A stretch of 64,000 nucleotides of DNA from Rhodoferax sp. (GTDB lineage: Bacteria > Pseudomonadota > Gammaproteobacteria > Burkholderiales > Burkholderiaceae_C), in the NCBI RefSeq assembly GCF_030653815.1, contig NZ_JAURYQ010000031.1, positions 62,001 through 126,000 on the forward strand. Direction: 5' to 3'. How positions within the stretch are numbered: the stretch's first letter is position 1; each line of letters opens with the position of its first letter. The notes under the pieces are model-generated. The model was not told the DNA's origin and searched no databases. It worked only from the letters and a program-made list of their open reading frames with translations. Positions 51,870 through 61,519 of this stretch are shown here, in pieces. A program made the translations under genes and the position numbers.

Positions 51870-53177
51870 ATGGCGACGCAATCGATTCACCAGCCAATCA
51901 ATGACGGCGAGACCATCTTTACCGTGAGCTCCTCGCCAATCAAGTTCGGTGCCGGCGCGCTGCGCGAGCTCGGCGAAGATGCCTTGGCGCTCGGCATGAA
52001 GCGCGTGGCGTTCTTCGTCGATTCGCACGTGCTGTCGAGCGCACCGGGCGAGACCGCGCTCGCGTCGCTGCGCGCGGCGGGGGTCGATGTGGTGGTCTAC
52101 GACCAGTTGCGCTACGAGCCCAACAGCGATTCCTTCGAGGCCGCAGCCGCCTTTGCGCGCGAGGGCGCCTTCGACGGTTTTGTGTCGCTGGGCGGTGGTT
52201 CGGTGATCGACACCGCCAAGGCGGCGAACCTGCTCTCGACTTACCCGGACGAGCTGATCGCCTACATCAATGCGCCGATCGGCCGCGCCAAGCCGGTGCC
52301 CGGCAAGCTCAAGCCCCATATTGCCTGCCCGACCACCTGCGGCACCGGCAGCGAAACCACGGGCATCACGATCGTCGACCTGAAGTCGGTGGGCCTCAAG
52401 ACCGGCATTGCCTCACCGTTCCTCAAGCCCACGCTGGCGCTGGTCGACCCCACCACCACCGAGACGCTTCCGGGCGGTGTGGTGGCGGCGTGCGGCTTTG
52501 ACGTGCTCACGCACGCGGTCGAGTCCTACACGGCCAGGCCCTTCACGAGCCGCCCGCGCCCCGCGCACCCGAGCCAGCGTCCGCCCTACCAGGGATCCAC
52601 GCCCTACAACGACATCGGCGCCATTGCGGCGATCCGCATCGGCGGCAAGTACCTCGCGCGTGCAGTGCGCGATGCAAGCGACATCGAGGCGCGGCATCAG
52701 TTGATGTTCGCCTCCACGCTGGCGGGGCTGGCATTCGGCAGCGCAGGCGTGCATATCCCGCACGCGATGTCGTACTCGGTGGCCACGCTGCGCCACGAGT
52801 TCACGGCGAGCGGCTACCAGGACCGCGACCCGATGGTGCCGCACGGCATCGCGGTGGTGATCAACGCACCGGCGGCGTTCCGCTTCACGGCGAGCGCCAA
52901 CCCGGCGCGACACCTCGAGGCGGCCGCGGCGCTCGGTGTGGACGTGAGCGGCGCGGCGCCGGAGAATGCGGGCGAGATTCTGGCCAATGCGTTCATCGCC
53001 CTGATGCGCGAGACGGGGTTACCCTCGGGCATTGCGGCGCTGGGCTACAGCGACGCCGACGTGCCGGCGCTGGCCGAAGGGGCGTTCGCGCAGCAGCGCC
53101 CGCTGGTGATGGCGCCGCGCGCGGTGACCAAGCCCGACCTCGAAGCGATGTATCGCGACGCGATGCGCTACTGGTGA
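51870..53177 (+). CDS. Iron-containing alcohol dehydrogenase, hydroxyacid-oxoacid transhydrogenase-like
   Basis: SLGGGSVIDTAKAANLL, PTTCGTGSETT, HIPHAMSY, VPHGIAVVI. Confidence 0.9.
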   Translation: MATQSIHQPINDGETIFTVSSSPIKFGAGALRELGEDALALGMKRVAFFVDSHVLSSAPGETALASLRAAGVDVVVYDQLRYEPNSDSFEAAAAFAREGAFDGFVSLGGGSVIDTAKAANLLSTYPDELIAYINAPIGRAKPVPGKLKPHIACPTTCGTGSETTGITIVDLKSVGLKTGIASPFLKPTLALVDPTTTETLPGGVVAACGFDVLTHAVESYTARPFTSRPRPAHPSQRPPYQGSTPYNDIGAIAAIRIGGKYLARAVRDASDIEARHQLMFASTLAGLAFGSAGVHIPHAMSYSVATLRHEFTASGYQDRDPMVPHGIAVVINAPAAFRFTASANPARHLEAAAALGVDVSGAAPENAGEILANAFIALMRETGLPSGIAALGYSDADVPALAEGAFAQQRPLVMAPRAVTKPDLEAMYRDAMRYW

Positions 53178-53240
53178 GGCAGTCCTCGGGGAGAAATTAG
53201 TCAGCACCCCGGCATTTAGTTGCTGCAGCGGACCGTCATG

Positions 53241-53277
53241 CCGTCACGCCTCGGTTAGGGTGACGGGGACGCTTTTT
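53241..53277 (+). terminator. Possible terminator
   Basis: CCGTCAC...GTGACGG then GGACGCTTTTT. Confidence 0.4.
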
Positions 53278-53532
53278 CTGCGCTGATTCGGCAAATCGCT
53301 TGCCTGTCGGTCAAGAAATTTTTTAAAAGTTTTGAAACTTGAGGGGCCATGCCATCATGGACATCGGTTCTCGGCCAGGAACCGACCAAGGCCGAATTCC
53401 GCTTTTGCAAACTGAGTGACCGGTATTTGGAATTCGGTTTGCCCAATGACCATCTCAAATTGTTTGCCAGTCAACCCGACGTTGGGATTGACGTCGAATC
53501 GGGATGCGCTGAACCAGCCCGTCGTGGCGTGT

Positions 53533-54735
53533 TTACCAGTTGGCTTCGCGCTCAGGCGAGGCGCTGATCTTGTGGATCGACAGGTCGGCGCCGTCGTATT
53601 CTTCTTCCTGGCTCATGCGGATGCCCATGCTCATCTTGAGCAGGCCGTACACCAGCAAACCGCCGCCGGTAGCCCAGGCCACACCCATGAGCGTGCCGAT
53701 CAGTTGCGCGCCCAGTGTCACGCCGCCCAAGCCGCCCAACGCCTGGCTGCCAAACAGCCCGGCAGCCACCCCGCCCCAGGTGCCGCACAAGCCGTGCAAG
53801 GGCCAGACGCCCAGCACATCGTCAATCTTCCACTTGTTTTGCGTCAGTGTGAACATGGCCACAAAAATGGCGCCAGCGACCGCCCCAACCACCAGCGCGC
53901 CCAGCGGGTGCATCAAGTCCGAGCCCGCACACACCGCCACCAAGCCCGCCAAAGGGCCGTTGTGGACAAAGCCGGGGTCGTTCTTGCCCAGCGCCAGGGC
54001 CGCCAGCGTGCCCCCCGCCATGGCCATCAGCGAGTTGACCGCCACCAGGCCGGAGATCTTGTCGAGTGTTTGTGCGCTCATCACGTTGAAACCAAACCAG
54101 CCCACCGTCAGCACCCAGGCCCCCAGCGCCAGAAAGGGGATGCTGCTGGGCGGGTGCGCCGACATGCCGCCGTCCTTGCGGTAGCGGTTGGCGCGCGCGC
54201 CCAGCAGCAGCACGGCCGGCAGGGCGATCCAGCCGCCCACCGCATGCACCACCACGCTGCCGGCAAAGTCGTGAAACTCAGCCCCGGTGAGGTCCTTGAT
54301 CCAGGCCTGTACGCCGAAATGCTGGTTCCAGACGATGCCTTCAAAAAATGGATAGATCAGGCCGACGATGACGGCCGTGGCAATCAGTTGCGGCCAGAAC
54401 TTGGCGCGCTCGGCAATGCCGCCCGAAATGATGGCGGGGATGGCGGCGGCAAAGGTCAGTAAAAAGAAAAACTTCACCAGCTCGTAGCCATTTTTGGCGG
54501 CCAGTTGTTCGGCCCCCACAAAAAAGTGGGCCCCGTAGGCCACGCCGTAACCGACCGCAAAATAGACGATGGTGGACACCGAAAAGTCCACCAGAATCTT
54601 GACCAGGGCGTTAACCTGGTTCTTGCGCCGCACCGTGCCCAGCTCCAGAAAGGCAAAGCCGGCGTGCATGGCCAGCACCATGATGGCGCCGAGAAGAATG
54701 AACAAGGTGTCTGCGCCCTGTTTGAGTGCTTCCAT
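53533..54735 (-). CDS. amtB: Ammonium transporter
   Basis: Amt motifs (DFAGSVVVHAVGGWIALPA, GWFGFNVMSA, PLHGLCGTWGGVAAGLFG). Confidence 0.94.
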   Translation of the reverse strand: MEALKQGADTLFILLGAIMVLAMHAGFAFLELGTVRRKNQVNALVKILVDFSVSTIVYFAVGYGVAYGAHFFVGAEQLAAKNGYELVKFFFLLTFAAAIPAIISGGIAERAKFWPQLIATAVIVGLIYPFFEGIVWNQHFGVQAWIKDLTGAEFHDFAGSVVVHAVGGWIALPAVLLLGARANRYRKDGGMSAHPPSSIPFLALGAWVLTVGWFGFNVMSAQTLDKISGLVAVNSLMAMAGGTLAALALGKNDPGFVHNGPLAGLVAVCAGSDLMHPLGALVVGAVAGAIFVAMFTLTQNKWKIDDVLGVWPLHGLCGTWGGVAAGLFGSQALGGLGGVTLGAQLIGTLMGVAWATGGGLLVYGLLKMSMGIRMSQEEEYDGADLSIHKISASPEREANW

Positions 54736-54908
54736 GAAAACCTCTTGGGATAAATTGATTTGATTTGGTGCGTCAAAGCCTTGAAGATTCAAAACGCACC
54801 AACATAAAGCAAATAACATGCCGGAATATGCGCTGGCGACCCAGAATCGTGCAAAGCGGCCGTGGCGGCGCCGCGAAGGTGGTTTGCGCTTCGACTACCA
54901 TCGTCCGC

Positions 54909-55466
54909 ATGGATGCATTTTTGATTTCTACCGGTATCGTCGCCCTGGCCGAAATGGGCGATAAAACCCAGCTGCTGGCGCTGGTGCTGGCGCTGCGTTT
55001 TCGCAAACCCTGGCCCATCGTGATGGGTATCTTGGTGGCCACACTGGCCAATCACGCGTTGGCCGGTGCCGTGGGTGCCTGGGTCACCACCGTGCTCGGA
55101 CCCGATGTGCTGCGCTGGGTGCTGGGCGCCTCGTTCATCGCCATGGCGGTCTGGATGCTCATTCCGGACAAGCTCGACGAAGAGGAGGCCGGCAAGCCAC
55201 CGCGCCTGGGTGTCTTTGGCACCACCGTGGTGGCCTTTTTTATTGCCGAGATGGGTGACAAAACCCAGGTCGCCACGATCATGCTGGCGGCCCAATACAC
55301 CAGCACCGTGCTGGTGGTGGCAGGCACCACGCTGGGCATGATGCTGGCCAATGCGCCGGTGGTCTGGCTGGGTGAGCGCATGACGCGGCTGGTGCCGCTG
55401 CGGGTGGTGCACCTGGTGTCGGCCGCAATTTTCATGGGCCTGGGCTTGTGGGCTCTGCTGAGCTGA
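54909..55466 (+). CDS. TMEM165/GDT1 (UPF0016) family cation transporter
   Basis: Two EMGDKTQ motifs; ATG 54909. Confidence 0.93.
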   Translation: MDAFLISTGIVALAEMGDKTQLLALVLALRFRKPWPIVMGILVATLANHALAGAVGAWVTTVLGPDVLRWVLGASFIAMAVWMLIPDKLDEEEAGKPPRLGVFGTTVVAFFIAEMGDKTQVATIMLAAQYTSTVLVVAGTTLGMMLANAPVVWLGERMTRLVPLRVVHLVSAAIFMGLGLWALLS

Positions 55467-57564
55467 CAAACTTGGCGATATCGACCTCGTCGATCTGTTC
55501 GGGCAGCAGGTATTTCTCGGCGTAGCGCTGGTAGACGCCCGAGGTCAGCAGCAGATCGAACAGCACCGGGTCGATGTGCCCGTCCTTCTTGAAGAATGAC
55601 AGGATCTTGATCGACTCGGACAGGGTCTTGGCCTTCTTGTAGGGCCGGTCGCAGGCGGTCAGGGCTTCAAAAATGTCGGCAATGGCCATGATGCGCATGG
55701 GAACGCTCAACTGGGCCGCGCTGAGCTTGCGCGGGTAGCCACTGCCGGTCAGCGTCTCGTGGTGGGTGCCGGCGTACTCGGGCACCCGTTTGAGGTTCTT
55801 CGGCAGCGGCAGCTGCTCCAGCATCACCAGGCTGTGGATGACGTGCTCATTGATTTTGAAGCGTTCTTCCTCGGTGAGTGTGCCGCGCCCGACGCTGAGG
55901 TTGTAGAGCTCGCCGTAGTTGTAAAGGTGCTCCGGCACGTTGACCTTGAAACCCCACTTGGGGTCGAGCACCCGCAGGTCGGTGCGCGCGATGATGTGGT
56001 GTGGCTTGTCGTCAAGCAGCCGCTCGGTGGCGGGCAGTGGGGTGGGTTCGGTTTGGTAGCGCTTGAGCTCGTCGTGGGACAAGCCGATGCGGTCGTCGAA
56101 GTGGCGCTGCCAGGTTTCTGCGGCAATGGTTTTCAGGCGCTCCAGTTTTTCCGGCGCCATGAACTCGCCGCCCATATTGCATTCGGCGACAAAGGCAAAG
56201 TCATCGGCCAGTTGGGCCTTGCGGGCTTCAAAGGCGGCCTGGGCCTGCTGCGGGTCAGCGCCTGCGGCCACGGCTTCGAGCTGGGTGATCTTGGCGTCGC
56301 GCAGCAGCACGTCGAAGCGCACGCGCACATCGTGGATGCGGTTGTAAATGGTCTCCAGCTTGGTCGCCTTGTCCACCACGTACTCGGGCGTGGTGACCTT
56401 GCCGCAATCGTGCAGCCACGCGCCGATGCGGAACTCGCGCCATTCGTCGTCGGTCTTGAAGGCAAAGTCCGCCAGTACGCCCTCTTTGACCTGGCAGGCT
56501 TCCTCGGCCAGCATCATGCCGAGTTCCGGCACCCGTTCGCAGTGGCCGCCGGTGTAAGGGCTCTTGGCGTCAATGGCGCCCGCCATGATCTTGATCATCG
56601 AGTCCATCAAGGCCTTTTGCGCCTCCAGCAAGCGCTGCTGGTCGATGGCCACCGCCGCCGAACTGGAAAAGGCTTCCGCCAGCGCCATGCGGTCATTGGA
56701 GGGCTCGGGCTTGCCGGGCGCCAGGAAGTTGCAGACGATGCCGACCAGGGTGCTGTCGCTGGAGCGCAGCGGCACGGCCACCAGTTGCACCGGCCGTTTG
56801 CCGTAGCGCTCGTCAAGGAACTCCATGCCTTTGGGCCGCGGGAAAGCGATGGTCAGCAGGCTGGTGGCGCTCTGGTTTTTGAAGGCTGCGGCCACCGGAT
56901 GGTTGGCATCGTCCAGCGGCATATCCTGCCAGGCATTGGGTTGTGGCCCGCCCTCTTTGGTCCAGCGCTGCGAGGCCTGCTTGAGCTGGTTCAGGCCCTC
57001 GTCGTGCAGGTAGATCACGCCGCCATCGCCGTCCAGGGCCTCGCGCATTTCGTGCAGCACCTTGCCCAGCAGCTTGCCAAAATCGCGCTCGCCCGACAGT
57101 GCCAGGCTGACCCGCATGAATTTTTGAATGGTGCCTTTCATTTGCCGCATGGCGCGACCCAGCCCGAAAATTTCCCGGATTGGCGTGTCCAGCGGGATGT
57201 CGGTCTTGAAGTCCAGCACGCGAATCACGGCGGCCTGTTCCTTCAGGATGTCGAGTCTGCTGGCGATGCGCCGCGCCAGCCACCACGCCAGCGGCAGGGA
57301 CAGCAGCATGGCCAGCAAGACCCCCAGTGACAGGGCCTGCCCGGCCTGTTGAACGCCATTCGCCAGCTGCTCTGCGGGGAGCGCCGCCAGTGCCTGCATT
57401 TCACGGCGCGTGTAGAGCCACAAGCCCAGCAGAATCAGCAGTTGCGCCGGGATGAACAGCGCGGCGATGTGGTAGTGAAAGGGGTGGTTGTTCCAGAGGT
57501 TCCGGGCTTTTTTGAGCGGAGCGGCTGGGGCGGAGCCGGTTGCAGTGGCAGCTTGGGTTGACAT
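55432..57564 (-). CDS. Membrane HD-GYP domain phosphodiesterase with GAF-like region
   Basis: GGHCERVPELG, WLHDCGKVTTPEYVVDKATKLE, GTHHETLTGSGYPRKL; TM N-terminus. Confidence 0.9.
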   Translation of the reverse strand: MSTQAATATGSAPAAPLKKARNLWNNHPFHYHIAALFIPAQLLILLGLWLYTRREMQALAALPAEQLANGVQQAGQALSLGVLLAMLLSLPLAWWLARRIASRLDILKEQAAVIRVLDFKTDIPLDTPIREIFGLGRAMRQMKGTIQKFMRVSLALSGERDFGKLLGKVLHEMREALDGDGGVIYLHDEGLNQLKQASQRWTKEGGPQPNAWQDMPLDDANHPVAAAFKNQSATSLLTIAFPRPKGMEFLDERYGKRPVQLVAVPLRSSDSTLVGIVCNFLAPGKPEPSNDRMALAEAFSSSAAVAIDQQRLLEAQKALMDSMIKIMAGAIDAKSPYTGGHCERVPELGMMLAEEACQVKEGVLADFAFKTDDEWREFRIGAWLHDCGKVTTPEYVVDKATKLETIYNRIHDVRVRFDVLLRDAKITQLEAVAAGADPQQAQAAFEARKAQLADDFAFVAECNMGGEFMAPEKLERLKTIAAETWQRHFDDRIGLSHDELKRYQTEPTPLPATERLLDDKPHHIIARTDLRVLDPKWGFKVNVPEHLYNYGELYNLSVGRGTLTEEERFKINEHVIHSLVMLEQLPLPKNLKRVPEYAGTHHETLTGSGYPRKLSAAQLSVPMRIMAIADIFEALTACDRPYKKAKTLSESIKILSFFKKDGHIDPVLFDLLLTSGVYQRYAEKYLLPEQIDEVDIAKFVSSAEPTSPGP

Positions 57565-57597
57565 GGATGCTTACTCCGGACTAGTAAAGAGGGTGAC

Positions 57598-58530
57598 TCA
57601 GCCGTCGGTGTTGATGCGCTGGATCAGGGTCTTGATGACCTCGTCGGCTCGGTCGTTGGCGACCTGGCAGGTGCCGGCAGCCTGGTGGCCACCCCCGCCA
57701 AACGCCAGCATCAGGTTGCCCACATGGGTTTTGCTGCTGCGGTCCAGCACCGACTTGCCCACCGCCAGCACGGTGTTTTGCTGTTGCATGCCCGGCATCA
57801 CGTGCATGGAAATATTGGCCGTGGGAAAAAGTGCGTAGATCATGAAGCGGTTGACCACCCACACCGTGGCTTCGTGGCGCAAGTCGAGCACCACCAGATG
57901 GCCGTGCTGTGTGGCGCAATGCAAAATCTGCTCGCGGGCGCGCCCGGCGTGCTCGGCATACAGCGTGACACGCTCCTGCACGTCGGGCATGGCCAGAATC
58001 TGGTCAATGCCAAGCTGGCTGCAGTGCTTGATCAGGTCCATCATCAACTGGTAATTGCTGATGCGGAAATCACGAAAGCGACCCAGGCCGGTGCGCGAGT
58101 CCATCACGAAGTTCAGCAGTGTCCAGCCCGTCGGGTTCAGAATTTCGTCGCGTGTGTACTGGGCGGAATCCGCTTTGTCGACGGCGTCCATCAAGGCATC
58201 GGTGATGCGCGGAAACGCCGCCTTGCCGCCGAAGTGCTGGTAAACCACCCGCGCCGCTGACGGGGCATGCGCTTGGATGATGTAGTTGGCGGGCTTGTCA
58301 ATATTGCGGGTGTCTTCGGACTCATGGTGGTCGAGCACCAGATAGGCCTGCGGCGTGTAGGGCAGGTTGGTGGTGATGTCGCGCCCGGTGATGTCGATTT
58401 TGCCGTCCTGCATGTCTTTCGGGTGGACAAACAGCACATCGTCAATCATGCCGAGTTCGGTGAGCAGGACACCGCACACCAGACCATCGAAGTCGCTGCG
58501 GGTGACGAGACGGTACTTGGTCTGGCTCAA
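57598..58530 (-). CDS. DHH-family phosphoesterase
   Basis: TRSDFDGLVCG, LVLDHHESE, C-terminal GGGGHQAAGT. Confidence 0.9.
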   Translation of the reverse strand: MSQTKYRLVTRSDFDGLVCGVLLTELGMIDDVLFVHPKDMQDGKIDITGRDITTNLPYTPQAYLVLDHHESEDTRNIDKPANYIIQAHAPSAARVVYQHFGGKAAFPRITDALMDAVDKADSAQYTRDEILNPTGWTLLNFVMDSRTGLGRFRDFRISNYQLMMDLIKHCSQLGIDQILAMPDVQERVTLYAEHAGRAREQILHCATQHGHLVVLDLRHEATVWVVNRFMIYALFPTANISMHVMPGMQQQNTVLAVGKSVLDRSSKTHVGNLMLAFGGGGHQAAGTCQVANDRADEVIKTLIQRINTDG

Positions 58531-58605
58531 GGCACTCCCCCTGTGTTGCTGATGATGAACGGCACGCGCATCATAGACAAGAATGTGCCCGCCGTGTCAT
58601 GGGGT

Positions 58606-59229
58606 TCACCCCGGTCGTGCGTTCAGGCCCTCAAAACAGGTGATCATGACCAGTTCGATGATTTCCTCGTCACTGTGCAACGCACTCATTTTCAGGAATT
58701 CCAGCACCGGGTCACAGGCGCGGGCATAGAGCGTGTAGAGCACGGCAATGGCGGGCAATTTGGGGTTGAGGCTGCCCTGCGCCTGCGCCGCCTCGATCCA
58801 GCCGCCGAGCCGGTCACTGACCTCGATCAGGCCGTTCATGTAGGCGGCGTTGCCCATCAGTGCCGCACGCAAGCTGGAGTTCTGGCTGGGCAGCGACGGC
58901 ATTTCGCCGGCCAGTTTGAGGCCCATGGTCCAGGCCACCACGGTGCGCAAGTTGTCCATGGGGGCGGCATCGGGTGGCAGCTTGTCCAGAAACGCCTGGG
59001 CCCGATGCATCACACTGACCATGGCGGCGGCGGCCAGGTCTTCCTTGCTGGGAAAGTGCTTGTACAGGCTGGCTTTGGCGATGCCCACGTCGGCCGCCAC
59101 CTCATCGACCGTCATGGCCTCGAAACCTTTGCTGGCCAGCAAATAATTGACCGTCCGGATGATGGCTTCTTCGCGCGCTTGCAGCATCTGCGCCTTGAAG
59201 GAAACCCGGGGACTGTTGCGAGTAACCAT
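58606..59229 (-). CDS. TetR-family transcriptional regulator
   Basis: N-terminal HTH (ASKGFEAMTVDEVAADVGIAKASLYKHFPSKEDL). Confidence 0.93.
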   Translation of the reverse strand: MVTRNSPRVSFKAQMLQAREEAIIRTVNYLLASKGFEAMTVDEVAADVGIAKASLYKHFPSKEDLAAAAMVSVMHRAQAFLDKLPPDAAPMDNLRTVVAWTMGLKLAGEMPSLPSQNSSLRAALMGNAAYMNGLIEVSDRLGGWIEAAQAQGSLNPKLPAIAVLYTLYARACDPVLEFLKMSALHSDEEIIELVMITCFEGLNARPG

Positions 59230-59299
59230 ATGGGAATTGTTGCTTTTGGCTGGTTGAGAATGAAAAACTTGACGGCAATAATACTATCAAGTTAAATTG

Positions 59300-59313
59300 T
59301 GACCAAACGGTAT
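59300..59313. promoter_or_regulatory. Possible TetR operator
   Basis: TGACCAAACGGTAT imperfect palindrome in divergent TetR/FAD-gene intergenic region. Confidence 0.35.
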
Positions 59314-59345
59314 TTAAATAGCTTTTACAGTTTTAAGGAATAAAT

Positions 59346-60671
59346 GTGTCGTTGAAAGTTGCCATCGTGGGTTCGGGAATATCGGGTTTGGCGGCCGCAC
59401 ATGCCCTGTCCGGGCGGGCTGAAGTGAGCCTGTTTGAGGCCGGCAGCTACTTTGGCGGCCACACGCACACGGTGGATGTAACGCTGGCCACGCCCCAGGG
59501 CTTGGTGACCCACGGGGTGGACACCGGCTTTCTGGTGCTCAACGAGCGCACCTACCCCAACTTGCTCAAGCTGTTTGCCGAACTTGGGGTGGCCACGGCC
59601 AAGTCGGACATGTCGTTCTCGGTGCAGGCCTTTGACCCCATTCACGATCGGGCTCTGGAGTGGAGCGGCTGCAACCTCAACACGGTGTTTGCCCAGCGCA
59701 GCAATCTGGTCAATGGCCAGTTTTGGGGCATGCTGCGCGACCTGCTGCGCTTCAATGCGCTCACCACCCGCATCGCCCAAAGTGGTTCCGAGGCCGAGCT
59801 GGCGCAGCCGCTGGGTGACTTTTTGCGCGAACACCGCTTTGGCAGCGCCTTTTGTGACTGGTATTTTTTACCCATGATGGCCTGCATCTGGAGCTGCCCC
59901 ACCGCCCAGATGATGCAGTTCCCGGTAGCGACCATGGTGCGTTTTTGCCACAACCACGGGCTGCTGCAAATCACCAACCGACCCCAGTGGTGGACCGTGC
60001 AGGGCGGTGCCAGGCACTATGTGGAAAAAATCACCGCCGGTGTTCAGGACAAGCGCCTGAACAGCCCGGTGCGCCGTATCGAGTCCGTCAGCGCCACGCC
60101 TGCACAGGCGGCTGCGGTGCGCATCAGCACCGACGCCGGGCAGGAACTCTTTGACAAGGTCATCATCGCCACCCACGCCAACCAGGCGCTGGCCCTGCTG
60201 GCGACACCCACGTGGTTTGAGCACAACACGCTGGGTGTCATGCGCACCCAGCCCAACCAGGCCGTGTTGCACACCGATGTGTCGGTGCTGCCCAAACGCC
60301 AGGCCGCCTGGGCCGCCTGGAATTACGAGCGTGCACCGGCCACAGTGAAGGAAAACGCCCGGGTTTGCCTGCATTACCTGATCAACCGCTTGCAGCCGCT
60401 GCCCTGGCAGCAGCCGGTGGTCGTGTCCTTGAACCCGGCGCGTGACATCGATCCGGCCAAAATTCTGGGCAGCTATGAGTACGCACACCCGGTGTTTGAT
60501 CAGGCTGCCGTGGCGGCGCAAAGCCAGATGCACCTGTTGCAAGGCGAGCAGGGCCGTTATTACGCCGGCGCCTGGATGGGTTATGGCTTCCACGAAGACG
60601 GCCTCAAAGCGGGCCTGGCGGCGGCGCAAAAATTGCTGGCGGACGTGGCCCAGGCCGGAGCGCCCGCATGA
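59346..60671 (+). CDS. FAD-dependent amine-oxidase-like oxidoreductase
   Basis: VAIVGSGISGLAAAHALS; EAGSYFGGHTHTVDV. Confidence 0.92.
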   Translation: MSLKVAIVGSGISGLAAAHALSGRAEVSLFEAGSYFGGHTHTVDVTLATPQGLVTHGVDTGFLVLNERTYPNLLKLFAELGVATAKSDMSFSVQAFDPIHDRALEWSGCNLNTVFAQRSNLVNGQFWGMLRDLLRFNALTTRIAQSGSEAELAQPLGDFLREHRFGSAFCDWYFLPMMACIWSCPTAQMMQFPVATMVRFCHNHGLLQITNRPQWWTVQGGARHYVEKITAGVQDKRLNSPVRRIESVSATPAQAAAVRISTDAGQELFDKVIIATHANQALALLATPTWFEHNTLGVMRTQPNQAVLHTDVSVLPKRQAAWAAWNYERAPATVKENARVCLHYLINRLQPLPWQQPVVVSLNPARDIDPAKILGSYEYAHPVFDQAAVAAQSQMHLLQGEQGRYYAGAWMGYGFHEDGLKAGLAAAQKLLADVAQAGAPA

Positions 60672-61477
60672 CGCCGCAGCCGCTGATCGGTTTTGGCGAG
60701 GTGCGCCATGTGCGCCAGCGGCCGGTGGCCAACGCCTTTGTCTACCCCAGCTATTTCCTCATGTTGCCCCTGCGCAGCCTGAGCAGGGCAACAGCGCCCG
60801 TGGCCGGTGCCTGGGCCATCAACCGCCCGGGGCCGGTGAGTTTTTTTGAGGTGGACCATGGCGACGGGCGCGCACCGACCCAGGGCGGGGCCGTGGCCTG
60901 GCTCGATGAATTGCTGCACAACGCGGGCATTTTTGACGCCACCGGCGAAGCCTGGTTGCACACCTATCCGCGCGTGCTGGGTTACACCTTCAAGCCCGTG
61001 AGCTTCTGGTACTGCCACCGTGCCGCTGACGACCAGGGCGGCGCCCTGCGCGCGGTGGTGGTCGAGGTCAACAACACCTTTGGCGAACGCCACTGTTACC
61101 TGCTGGACCACCCGCGCTATGGCGTTGAGCAACGCGCCAGCAAGGTGTTCCATGTGTCGCCGTTTTGCCAGGTGCAGGGGCACTACCGTTTTCGGTTGAT
61201 GCGCACCTTTGGCCCCGGCCCCCAGCGCACCGTGGCGCGCATTGACTATTTTGATGCCGAGGAAACCGACCCCGATGCGGCCGTGCTGCTGCAAACCAGC
61301 GTCAGCGGCGCGCTGGAGCCCGTCACCCCGGCGGCGCTGCGGCGCGCGCTGTGGCGCTACCCCGCCATGACTTTTGGTGTGATGGCACGCATCCATTGGC
61401 AGGCGCTGCAGTTGTGGTTGAAAAAAGCACCGTTCTTTCGCAAACCCGCGCCGCCGCAAGCCTTCATCACCCGCTAA
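60668..61477 (+). CDS. DUF1365 protein
   Basis: GEVRHVRQRPVANAFVYPSYFLMLPL; HVSPFCQVQGHYRFR. Confidence 0.92.
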   Translation: MTPQPLIGFGEVRHVRQRPVANAFVYPSYFLMLPLRSLSRATAPVAGAWAINRPGPVSFFEVDHGDGRAPTQGGAVAWLDELLHNAGIFDATGEAWLHTYPRVLGYTFKPVSFWYCHRAADDQGGALRAVVVEVNNTFGERHCYLLDHPRYGVEQRASKVFHVSPFCQVQGHYRFRLMRTFGPGPQRTVARIDYFDAEETDPDAAVLLQTSVSGALEPVTPAALRRALWRYPAMTFGVMARIHWQALQLWLKKAPFFRKPAPPQAFITR

Positions 61478-61519
61478 GCCCAATCACTTCCCGCCATTTC
61501 CCAACGCTCAGACCTGACC

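Noticed and set aside
51422-51871. 149-aa minus-strand ORF as transposase or regulator remnant
   Set aside because: No recognisable motif in any frame; cannot be supported as a gene or pseudogene by eye
54765-54802. TTGGTGCGT...ACGCACCAA inverted repeat as an NtrC site or Mn riboswitch between amtB and the UPF0016 gene
   Set aside because: Half-sites are inverted relative to NtrC consensus, no sigma-54 -24/-12 found, and no yybP-ykoY core recognised
55759-57330. 523-aa plus-strand ORF
   Set aside because: Antisense shadow of the HD-GYP gene; low-complexity His/Gly/Arg composition, no domain motif
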